From the NCBI RefSeq assembly GCF_001547525.1, contig NZ_LNJP01000003.1, forward strand, positions 1,984,001 through 2,048,000: a DNA stretch of 64,000 nt, written 5' to 3'. How positions within the stretch are numbered: position 1 is the first letter of the stretch; every line of letters begins with the position of its first letter. Under the pieces are notes generated by a model, which did no database searches, was not told the DNA's origin, and saw only the letters and a program-made list of their open reading frames with translations. The translations under genes and the position numbers were made by a program. Source of the stretch: Burkholderia anthina. Lineage in GTDB: Bacteria > Pseudomonadota > Gammaproteobacteria > Burkholderiales > Burkholderiaceae. Below, piece after piece: positions 9,039 through 18,100 of the stretch.

Positions 9039-10303
9039 CACGGCCCTCGCTTCCCGTTCCCGCTTCGCCCGTGCCGCGCCCGACGTTGCAAAGCGTGCTG
9101 CGTCGCGCACACCTGCGGCTCGCGTTCGTCGCCGTGACGATGGCCGCCGTGTCGTTGATCGTCGTCGCCGTGATCGCGTTGCGCGCGTATGCCGGCAACA
9201 ACCTGAACCTGCTCGCGCGCTCGCTCGGTTACACGGTCGAGGCGGCGCTCGTGTTCGGCGATCGCGTCGCGGCGAACGAGGCGATCGGCATGATCGCCGG
9301 CGACGAGGACGTCGCGCAGGTGGTCGTCACCGACAGCAACGGGCAACTGTTCGCCACGTGGCAGCTGCCGGCCGGAAGCGGGATCGCGCGGCTCGAGCGC
9401 GCGGTCGCCGACGTGGCGCTGCCCGGGCCGGTGACCGTCCCGGTGATGCACGACGGCATCATCGTCGGCCACGTCGTCGTGCGCGGCCGCGGGCACCAGT
9501 TCTTCGGCTTCCTGCTCGGCGGCGTCGGCGGCATTCTCGGCTGCCTGGCCGTCAGCGTGTTCGGTGCGTACGTCAGTTCGAAGCGCCTGCTGCGCAACAT
9601 CGTTTCGCCGCTGCGCGCGCTGGCGGGCGTCGCGCACGCGGTGCGGCGCGAGCGTGCGTTCGCGCGGCGCGTCGAGCCGGCGGCGATCGCCGAACTGAAC
9701 CAGCTCGGCGACGACTTCAACGCATTGCTCGACGAATTCGAAGACTGGCAGAACACGCTGCGCGACGAGAACGCGTCGCTCGAACACAAGGCGACGCACG
9801 ATGCGCTCACCGGGTTGCCCAACCGCGTGCAGTTCGAATCGCGTCTCGCGCTGGCGCTGTGCGACGCCACGTTGACGGGGGAGCGGGTCGCGGTTCTCTA
9901 TCTCGACTGCGACCGCTTCAAGGAGATCAACGATGGTCTCGGTCACGATGCGGGCGACGCGGTGCTGATCGGCATCGCGTCGCGGCTGCGCACGCGGGTG
10001 CGCGAGGCCGATCTCGTCGCGCGCCTGGGCGGCGACGAATTTGCGGTGATGCTGGCGGCGGTGCCTGAAGCGGGCAGCGTGTGCCGGATCGCCGACGAGA
10101 TTCTGTCCGGCATGGCGCCGTCGATCGAGCTGTCCGACGGCCGCGTGGTGGCCACCATGATGAGTGCCGGCGTTGCGCTGTTTCCCGATCACGCATCCGA
10201 CGCGAGCGGCCTGCTGCGCGCGGCGGATATCGCGATGTACCGCGCCAAGCGCGCGCGGCCGGGATCGTGGCAACTGGCGGAGAGCGTGGCAGGGCCGGTG
10301 TGA
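9035..10303 (+). CDS. yfiN: YfiN-like membrane diguanylate cyclase
   Basis: The 422-residue protein has a first membrane helix around residues 25-48 (LAFVAVTMAAVSLIVVAVIA), a periplasmic CHASE8-type sensor, a second helix (FFGFLLGGVGGILGCLAVSV), a HAMP linker and a C-terminal GGDEF domain. THDALTGLPNRVQFE and ARLGGDEFAVML are intact, so it should make cyclic di-GMP. The allosteric inhibitory I-site READ lies five residues before GGDEF. Family knowledge: YfiN is repressed by periplasmic YfiR and drives biofilm and small-colony behaviour when released. The start overlaps the yfiR stop, and yfiB follows 86 bp later, giving the standard three-gene operon. Confidence 0.92.
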   Translation: MTRPSLPVPASPVPRPTLQSVLRRAHLRLAFVAVTMAAVSLIVVAVIALRAYAGNNLNLLARSLGYTVEAALVFGDRVAANEAIGMIAGDEDVAQVVVTDSNGQLFATWQLPAGSGIARLERAVADVALPGPVTVPVMHDGIIVGHVVVRGRGHQFFGFLLGGVGGILGCLAVSVFGAYVSSKRLLRNIVSPLRALAGVAHAVRRERAFARRVEPAAIAELNQLGDDFNALLDEFEDWQNTLRDENASLEHKATHDALTGLPNRVQFESRLALALCDATLTGERVAVLYLDCDRFKEINDGLGHDAGDAVLIGIASRLRTRVREADLVARLGGDEFAVMLAAVPEAGSVCRIADEILSGMAPSIELSDGRVVATMMSAGVALFPDHASDASGLLRAADIAMYRAKRARPGSWQLAESVAGPV

Positions 10304-10389
10304 TGTCGATCGACTCGCGCCGCGGGCGAGGCCGCGGCGGCGGTTAAAAGAAGCGCTTGCAGAGCGGGCGCGATGGAAGGGGATGCGAA

Positions 10390-10902
10390 ATGAACCACTC
10401 GTTTCCTGTGAGCACGGGGCGGATGTGCGTCGGGAGTGCGCTGCTGCTGTGCATGCTGCTGGGGGGCTGCAAGACACCGCCGCCGCTTCATCGGGGGCTG
10501 ACGCAGACGCAGGTGACGGCGCTGAAGTCGGCCGGGTTCCAGGAGACCGGGCAGGGGTTCGAGTTCGGTTCGACCGGGCCGATTCTGTTCGATTTCGATC
10601 GATACAACCTCAAGCCGAATGTCAGACGGATAGTCGAACGGATCGGGCGAACGTTGCGGTCGGCGGGCATCAACGGCGTGCGGGTTTATGGGTATTCGGA
10701 TGACGAGGGCACGGAGAAGTACGACATCGAATTGTCGAGGCGGCGGGCGGAGGCGGTGGCGATCGAACTGGTCGACGTCGGGCTCGACGCGAAGCAGATC
10801 GCGATTGCCGGGAAAGGGAAGCGCGATCCGGTGGGCGATAACAGGACGCCGGCAGGGCGCGCGCAGAATCGGCGGGCGGCGATTGTGGTCTCGCCGCGGT
10901 GA
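10390..10902 (+). CDS. yfiB: YfiB-like OmpA-domain outer-membrane lipoprotein
   Basis: The 170-residue protein has a lipoprotein signal ending LLGGC (Cys at about residue 27) and an OmpA-like peptidoglycan-binding domain: ILFDFDRYNLKP, then VYGYSDDEGTEKYDIELSRR with the Asp and Arg that bind diaminopimelate. In the described system YfiB sits in the outer membrane, binds peptidoglycan and sequesters YfiR, relieving YfiN. The start at 10390 has a purine-rich site upstream and gives the signal peptide directly. It is the last gene of the yfiRNB unit. A generic Pal/OmpA lipoprotein is the alternative, but the neighbourhood makes YfiB the best call. Confidence 0.88.
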   Translation: MNHSFPVSTGRMCVGSALLLCMLLGGCKTPPPLHRGLTQTQVTALKSAGFQETGQGFEFGSTGPILFDFDRYNLKPNVRRIVERIGRTLRSAGINGVRVYGYSDDEGTEKYDIELSRRRAEAVAIELVDVGLDAKQIAIAGKGKRDPVGDNRTPAGRAQNRRAAIVVSPR

Positions 10903-11190
10903 GGTGGCACGCCGCGCATGGGTGGTGTGTGTAGACGCGCCGACACGCACGCCGTGCCGTCCGCTGTAACGGTTCGCCACCATTGACGCGAAAATGTCCG
11001 AGCGGCCGTTTGCAAGCGGCGAGCCTTGATGTTCGCGGCATTCAGGCGCGGCATCGGCAGCATTCGTCGTCGCCGAAATGACGCCCGTTCGACGCGTCGC
11101 GAATGAAACAATAGGTGGTCAAAATAAAATCGTTCCGCCTTTTTGAACGCTGCATCGTCATACGCACATGCGGCGACGGACGGAACGAGG

Positions 11191-12427
11191 ATGCCCATCG
11201 AGCCCAAGGATCTGCTGCCGCACTTCGAGCGTGAACTGACGCTGCTGCGCCGTTCAGTGCAGGCGTTTGCGCAACGCTTTCCCAAAATTGCCGCCCGGCT
11301 GGCGATCACCGGCGAGCATTCGGACGATCCGCACGTCGAACGCCTGTTGCAGTCGTTCGCGTTGATGGCGGCGAGCCACGACTTGCGCATCGAAGATGAC
11401 GTGCCGGCGTTTACGCACGGTTTTCTCGACACGCTGCATGGTGTTTTCCTGCGCCCGTTTCCTTCATGCGCGATTGCGCAATTTCAGGGCGACCGCAGCA
11501 GCGACCTGACTGCGCCGCGCGTCGTGCCGCGCGGCGACAAGCTGATCGCGCCCATCGGCAAGGAAGTATTCCGCGTCGCGGACGACGTCGCGATCGTGCC
11601 GCTCACGGTGTCGTCGGTGCGTTACACGACATCGTCGATCGCGCCGCGCGACGTCGCGTTGCCGGCGGAAACGACCGGCGTGCTGACTTTCACGTTCGAG
11701 CTCACCACGCCGAACGCCACCTTCGCCATCGTGCCGGACACCGAAGGAACCCGTCGATCCGCGCGCCAAGGAGACGGACCCGCGCCCGGCGCCGTCCCCG
11801 GCCGACGCTGCCGAATCGCTCCGCGGTGTCGAACTGGAACTCGTTGACCAGGACGGGCGACCTGCCGACCCCGGCCATCGCAAGCTGGAGATCCGGCTGT
11901 CCTGCACGCAGGGCGATCTGTCCGCGATGCGCGAGCGCGAACTGGCGTTGCCCGCGGGCGATCCGGCGGGTACGGTCATGTTGCTGAACCGGCCGACCGC
12001 GAGCCGGCCGACCGCTTTCCGCCATGGGGAGCTGTGGGATCTGCTGTCGCTTCTCGTGCCGCAGGCGGTCCGGCTGGACAAGGGCGGCCTGACCCAGCTC
12101 AGGCGGCTTTGCGCGCGCTGGGCGGAGAACTCGGTGGACGCCGGCCGGCGCTTCGATGCGATCGTGTCGTTGTCGACCGCGCGCGTGCGGGGCTGGCTGC
12201 CCGGCAAGCCGGCATCGGCGTTCGTGCACGGGCTGGAGGTGCGGCTGGTCGTGGACGAGCAGCGTTTCGCCGCGTTCAGCCTGAGCGGATTCGCGCACGT
12301 GATGGACCGGTTTTTCGCGCCCTACGTGCCGGTCACGAGCTTCGTGCAGGTCGTGCTGTTTTCGGCCGCTACCGGTGCGGTGCTTCGGCGTGGGGCGCCG
12401 CGTCCGGGCACCCAGCCACTGGTCTAG
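11191..12427 (+). pseudogene. tssF: Broken tssF (type VI secretion baseplate subunit)
   Basis: The N-terminal part (LLPHFERELTLLRRSVQAFA, FPKIAARLAITGEHSDDPHV) is clearly TssF and runs in one frame to about 11745. The C-terminal part (HGELWDLLSLLVPQAVRLD, FVHGLEVRLVVDEQRFAAF, HVMDRFFAPYVPVTSFVQV) continues in the next frame to the stop at 12425-12427. Removing one G near 11744-11748 joins the frames smoothly (PDTE-EPVDPRAKETDP). Even joined, only about 410 residues remain against roughly 600 for TssF, with about 200 residues missing from the middle. No other tss genes are nearby, so this is a relic carried with the vgrG-rhs island. A sequencing error could explain the frameshift but not the missing centre. 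Confidence 0.75.
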
Positions 12428-12560
12428 TTTCCCGATTTTCAGGGCCCGAACGAAAACGTTTGCGGACGTCTTTCAAGCCGCCGGGATTTACCCTACATTA
12501 TCGAGGCTTCGGGCCGGCGAGCCGGCTTACGGAACCTGAGATCACACGCAAGGAACAACA

Positions 12561-14699
12561 ATGAGTTTCGCTCCGAACGGGGGTATTCCCAATGGATTGG
12601 GCGGTGGTGCGCTCGGCTCGTTGAGCGCGCTCGGGGGCCTCGCCGGCCCGGTCGCGTCGAGTGTGGCCGGCAGTCTCGGGCCGCTCGCAGGGCTGGCCGG
12701 TCACGTCGACACCGTCCAGCGCGCGCTGCAACTCGCACAGACCGGCTTCTCGCTGATGGAGAAGACGCCCGGCGCGATTGCCGAGGCGATCAACGGCGCC
12801 GCCAACCCCGCGCGCCTGACCCAGCTCAACCGCTACGTCACGCTCGATACGCCGCTCGGCCCGGATGTGCTGCTCGTCAGCGCGGCTGTCATCGACGAGC
12901 ATGTGAACCGGTTGCCGGAGATCCACCTCGACCTGCTGTCGCATCGCCACGACCTGCGCCCGGACGATCTGATCGGCCAGCAGGTCAAGATCCGCTTCGA
13001 CCAGCAGGCGCGCCTGTCGACCCTCGAACGCGTCGTGGCGTCGGGCACCGGCGACAACGACCGCTACTTCGACGGCTACGTCGCGTCGTTCGACCGCGCC
13101 GGCAACCCCGGGAACGTCACGCAATACCACCTGACGGCCGTGCCGTGGTTCTGGTTCCTCACGCGTTCCACCGACTGCCGGATCTTCCAGAACAAGACCG
13201 CGCAGGACATCCTCACCGAAATCTTCCAGGAACACGGTTTTTCCGATTTCGTGTTCGACATCCGGACGAGCCAGAAGCCGCTTGAATACGTCGTGATGTA
13301 CCAGGAGAGCTACTACAACTTCTGCGCGCGGCTGATGGAGCAGGAGGGGCTCGTGTGGACGCATCGCTACGAGAAGGACAAGCACTTTCTCGTGATCGGC
13401 GACACGAACCTGCTGTTCCGCCCGATCGACGGGCTCGCCACCGTGCCGTTCGCGGCGACCGAGGCGAGCGAGGACAGCGGCATCGACCAGTTGCACGAAG
13501 GCCGGCGTTTCGGCGTCGGCAAGATCACGTTCCGCGACTTCAATCACCAGAATCCGTCGTCGCCGCTGATGCTGGTGGAGGCCGGGCCGCAGAACCTCAA
13601 GCACGCACGGCTCGACGCGACCGAGCGGTTCGAGCACCAGTCGCTGTACGACCACGGCGACGACGGTAACCGCTACGCGCGTTTCGCGATGGAGGCCGAG
13701 GAGGCGCAGGCGCATCGCTATACGGGCAGCGGCTATGCGTGGCGCATGACCACGGCGGGCACCGTGGCCGTCGCGAACCACCCGGTGCTCGAAAACAACC
13801 AGGAGTACGTGATCCTGCACGTGCGTCACGAGGCCGTGAACGACTACACGCAGCACAGCGCGAAGCTGCCGTACCGCAACAGCTTCTCGCTGCTGCCGAA
13901 GAAGATCCCGTACCGTGCGCCGCGCGCGACGCCGAAGCCGGTGATTCACGGCACGCATTCGGCGATCGTCGTCGGGCCGAAGGGCGAGGAAATCTATACG
14001 AACGGCAGCGCGGTGAAGGTGCATTTCCCGTGGGACCGGCGCGGCAAGAAGGACGGCTCCGATTCGATGTGGGTGCGCGTGTCGCAGCCGTGGGCGGGCG
14101 ACGGCTGGGGCGCGGCCGCGATTCCGCGGATCAAGCAGGAAGTGCTGGTGGCGTTCAATCAGGGCGATCCGGATAACCCGGTGATCGTCGGCCGCGTGTT
14201 CAACGGCGAGCAGGGCAACCCGTATCACGGCGCGGCCGGCCAGACGATGGGGATCAAGAGCCAGACGCATAAGGGTGCGGGGTCGAACGAGATCCGCATG
14301 ACCGACACGAACGGCATGCAGGAATTCTTCATGCACGCGCAGAAGGACATGAACACCGTCGTCGAGAACAACGAGACGCACAAGGTGATGGGGCCGATGC
14401 GTACCGTGCTGGTGGCGACGGGCAGCGAAGAAAAGCAGATTCCGCAGGGCAACCTCACCGAGACGATCGCCGAGAAGCGCAGCACCACGGCCTCGACCGT
14501 CGAGGTGACGACGCCGGCCAAGGACGGCGGCGGCGGCACGCAGGTCTATGTGGCCGAGCGCGGCATCCTGCTGAAGGTGCAGGACAGCTCGATCTCGCTC
14601 GCGCCGGAAGGCATTCGCCTCGAGCACAACGGCTCCGTGATCCTGATGACCGACGACGGTGTGACGGTCAACGGCAAGCGCATCGATCTCAACAAATAA
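12561..14699 (+). CDS. vgrG: Type VI secretion tip protein VgrG
   Basis: The 712-residue protein has a glycine-rich N terminus of about 45 residues. The gp27-like hub follows (LDTPLGPDVLLVSAAVIDEH, YYNFCARLMEQEGLVWTHRY), then the gp5 OB-fold and needle (AIVVGPKGEEIYTNG, KVHFPWDRRGKKDGSDSMW, VSQPWAGDGWGAAAIPRI, DPDNPVIVGRVFNGEQ). It ends with a short beta-helix and DUF2345-like tail (KVQDSSISLAPEGIRLEH) and no added effector domain. VgrG forms the spike that carries the PAAR-Rhs effector encoded two genes downstream. An AAGGAACAAC site precedes the ATG. It is intact, unlike the tssF relic before it. Confidence 0.93.
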   Translation: MSFAPNGGIPNGLGGGALGSLSALGGLAGPVASSVAGSLGPLAGLAGHVDTVQRALQLAQTGFSLMEKTPGAIAEAINGAANPARLTQLNRYVTLDTPLGPDVLLVSAAVIDEHVNRLPEIHLDLLSHRHDLRPDDLIGQQVKIRFDQQARLSTLERVVASGTGDNDRYFDGYVASFDRAGNPGNVTQYHLTAVPWFWFLTRSTDCRIFQNKTAQDILTEIFQEHGFSDFVFDIRTSQKPLEYVVMYQESYYNFCARLMEQEGLVWTHRYEKDKHFLVIGDTNLLFRPIDGLATVPFAATEASEDSGIDQLHEGRRFGVGKITFRDFNHQNPSSPLMLVEAGPQNLKHARLDATERFEHQSLYDHGDDGNRYARFAMEAEEAQAHRYTGSGYAWRMTTAGTVAVANHPVLENNQEYVILHVRHEAVNDYTQHSAKLPYRNSFSLLPKKIPYRAPRATPKPVIHGTHSAIVVGPKGEEIYTNGSAVKVHFPWDRRGKKDGSDSMWVRVSQPWAGDGWGAAAIPRIKQEVLVAFNQGDPDNPVIVGRVFNGEQGNPYHGAAGQTMGIKSQTHKGAGSNEIRMTDTNGMQEFFMHAQKDMNTVVENNETHKVMGPMRTVLVATGSEEKQIPQGNLTETIAEKRSTTASTVEVTTPAKDGGGGTQVYVAERGILLKVQDSSISLAPEGIRLEHNGSVILMTDDGVTVNGKRIDLNK

Positions 14700-14717
14700 A
14701 CTCGAACGAAACCAGCC

Positions 14718-15182
14718 ATGCACTACGCAATCCATGAAGGCACATTCGAATTGCCGGACGCGGCGCTTGATCGCACCGTCAACATGCTGATTCTTCCCGT
14801 CGGCCCGGGCGGGCTGAGTCTCGTCGTGTCCCGCGGCCGGCTGCGCGAGCAGGAGTCGATCGACGCGTTCGTCGAGCGCGAATGGGCGCACGCGTCGCGC
14901 ACCGCGCAGAATCTGGACGTGCAGTCGCGACGCCCGGTAACGGTCGGGCGGGCGGAATGCCCCGGCGTGCAAACGGAATCGACGCATGAACAGGACGGTC
15001 GCACCTTTCATCAGATGCAGACGGCGTTTCGGCTCGATGCCGGTGGGCAGGTGATCGTGATGACGTTGACCAATGCCGCGCCGCTCAACGACGAACAGCG
15101 TGCGCTTGCCGCGCGCATGCTGGAGAGCTTCCAGCCGCGCCCGGTTGTGCCCACGGTCGTTTCGGATGCCGGCCGCCCATGA
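14718..15182 (+). CDS. EagR-type type VI effector chaperone (DUF1795/DcrB family)
   Basis: The 154-residue soluble protein has the DUF1795 pattern: N-terminal HEGTFELPDAALDRTVNML, central LSLVVSRGRLREQESIDAFV, and C-terminal TMTLTNAAPLNDEQ-like strands with RALAARMLESFQPR. Family knowledge: EagR chaperones bind and shield the hydrophobic prePAAR helices of the Rhs effector encoded next to them and load it on VgrG. The gene sits between vgrG (18 bp) and the Rhs gene (4-bp ATGA overlap), and that Rhs protein has hydrophobic N-terminal helices, which fits the role well. Confidence 0.85.
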   Translation: MHYAIHEGTFELPDAALDRTVNMLILPVGPGGLSLVVSRGRLREQESIDAFVEREWAHASRTAQNLDVQSRRPVTVGRAECPGVQTESTHEQDGRTFHQMQTAFRLDAGGQVIVMTLTNAAPLNDEQRALAARMLESFQPRPVVPTVVSDAGRP

Positions 15183-18100
15183 GTCAACCGGCCGCTCGCA
15201 AGGACGATCCCTTTACCCACACGACGCTTGCGGGCGATTTGCTCGGCATGGGCGGGTCGCTGCTGGGCGGCCTGGGGATCGGATGGGCGCTGACCACGAT
15301 AGCGGAAGGCCTCGTGTTCGGCGCGTTGGGCGCGCTCGAAATCGGCACCGGCGGGCTGGCGACGCCGATCGTGCTGGCGATCGGCGTCGGCGTGGCCGCC
15401 TACATGCAGGGCTCGGGCCTGAACGACAAGATCGACGAGGCCGCGAAGGGGCTCGGCAACGCCATTTCTCCGCCCGTGGAGAAAGGCACGATCCAGAACG
15501 GCTCGCCCGATGTGTTCGTCAACGGGAAGCCGGCGGCGCGCGCGGCCGACGGCGCGGACATGGATCCGGTTCTGTGCAGCGACCATCCCGGTCCGCAATT
15601 CGTCGCGCAAGGGTCCGACGTGGTGTTCATCAACGATCTGCCCGCGGCGCGGGTCGACGACAAGACCACCTGTGACGGCACGATCTCGAAGGGCTCGCCG
15701 GACGTTTTCTTCGGCGGCGGCACGAAGACCGTGCGCGACATCAGCGCGGCGCGGCCGTGGGTCGCCGGGCTCGGCGCGGCGATCGGTATCGCGCTTGCGC
15801 TCTGTGGCCGAGGCAAGGGAAGCTGGGGCGATTTCGTCAAGGGCAAGCTGCCGTGTCTCGCGATGAATTTCGCGGCCGGCATATTCGGCACATGGCTCGG
15901 CAGCAAGATGCAGCCGTCGGCCGGCCATCCCGTCAACGTGATCACCGGCGGCAAGATTCTCGACGGCAGCGACGATACCGACTTCGTGTTGCCGGGCCCG
16001 CTGCCGATCGTCTGGCGGCGTTTTTACAGCAGCCACGACGATCGCGCCGATGGCCTGTTCGGTGTCGGCTGGAGCGTGCCGATCAGTGTCGAGTTGAGGT
16101 TGGCGCGGGAGAACGGCGTCGTCACGTCGATCACGTACTGGGACGAACAGGGGCGCGAGATCGAGTTTCCGGCAGTGCAGCCGGGTGAGAGTCATTTCAG
16201 CGTGCCGGAAGGCATTTACCTGATTTGTACGGCCGGCGGGCACTATGTGGTCGAAACGGTCGATGGTTTGTATCGCGATTTCGGCCGCGCGGGCAGCGAT
16301 GCGGACAGCGAGATGCTCAAGCTGCGGCGGCTCGAGGATCGCAACGGCAACTGGATCGAGGTCGAGCAGGAAGCGGTAGATGAGGTCGTGCGGCCGGTGC
16401 GGTTGCATGACAGCGCGGGTCGCGTGCTGACGCTGGGTTACGAGAAGCCTCATCCTCGACGCATTGCCACGATCGAACTGACGCGCGGTGTCGACGGAGA
16501 GCAACCCGACACGCTGGTGCGTTATAAGTACGACGATGCCGGCCAACTCGTGGCCGTGACCGATCGCAGCGGCCACACCGGGCGACGGTTTGCCTACGAG
16601 CATGGGTTGATGGTCCAGCACACGTTGCCCGGCGGCTTGAACTGCTTTTATGCGTGGCAGGGTGTGGGCCGCGACGCACGTGTCGTGCGCCATTGGACCG
16701 ACGACGGCGAAGCGTACACGTTCGATGCAGACCTTGCGCAGCGTTCGGTGACGATCACCGATCAGATCGGGCGCGTGACGCGCTGGACGTGGAACGAGGA
16801 TCAGCAGCCGACGCGCTACACCGATGCCGAAGGGCACGTCTGGCAGATCGAATGGAATGCGATGCGGCAGTTGTTGAGCACGACCGATCCGGCCGGCCAT
16901 GTCACTCGCTTCGAATACGACGAGCGCGGGCGGCAGACGCAGCGCATCGACGCGCTCGGCCAGGTCGAGCGGACCGAATGGAATGGGCACTACGATCTGC
17001 CTGTTGCGGAAATCGATCCGACCAACGCGCGATGGATCTATCGTTACGACGCGCGCGGCAATCTGGTGATGGTGCGCGATCCGGCGGGTTTCGCGACCGA
17101 GTACTACAGGGACGAGCGCGGGCTCGTGCATACGATTCGCGATGCGCGTGGCGGGTACAAATTCCTCGAATGGAATGGCCGGGCGCAGTTGACCGCGTAT
17201 ACCGACTGTTCCGGCAAGGTCACGCGGTTTGCGTATGACGCACGCGGTGCGCTCGCGCGGGTGACCGATGCGGCCGGCAATGCCACGGTGTACGAAACGG
17301 ATGCGATGGGGCGAGTCACGGGGATCGGGACGGCTGATGGTGCGCGTCAAATGTTCCGTTACGACGCGGCCGGAAGGCTGATTGAGGTCGTCGATCCAAA
17401 CCAGCGCAGCACGCGTTACGAAGTCAATCCGCGTGGATTGTTGCTTGCACGCACGGATGCGGCGGGTCGGGTCGTGCAGTTCGGCTATGACCAGGCGTTC
17501 CGGTTGGCGAGCCTGACCAACGAGAACCGTGAGACGTATCGCTTTCAGTACGACCGTCGCGATCTGGTTTCCGCACAGATCGGTCTCGATGGCCACAAGC
17601 GTATGTACGAGTACGACGTGTGCGGTCTAGGCACGATCGTCCGCGACGGGCAGCTCGAGACACGATACGAGCGCGACGCGATTGGGCGGCTGACGGCGAA
17701 GCAAGCCGCGCACGAGCGTTGCGAATACCTGTACGACGAGGCAGGCCGGATCACATCGGCCGAGTTGTACACGCTTGCTGCCCGAGGACCATCGTTGAAG
17801 AATCGCGTCAGCCTGAAGTACGACAAGCGTGGAGAAGTCGTCGAGGAATACACGCCGACCGGCTGGCTCGCACACACCTACGACGAGCTCGGCAACCGTG
17901 TCAGCACGACGATTTCCGGCGAGCGCACGATCGACTGGCTGCATTACGGGTCGGGGCACGTGCACCAGATTCGTTTCGACGGTGCTGCGGTTGCGGACAT
18001 CGAGCGGGATGATCTGCATCGCGAGGTGCTGCGGACGCAGGGCAAGCTGACGAGCCATTTCGGGTATGACGCGGTGGGGCGCCGTGCGCGGCAAATTGCG

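Noticed and set aside
12498..15011. Very long minus-strand open frame opposite vgrG
   Set aside because: Arg/His/Val-rich translation without motifs. It mirrors the GC3-biased vgrG gene and is a codon-bias shadow.
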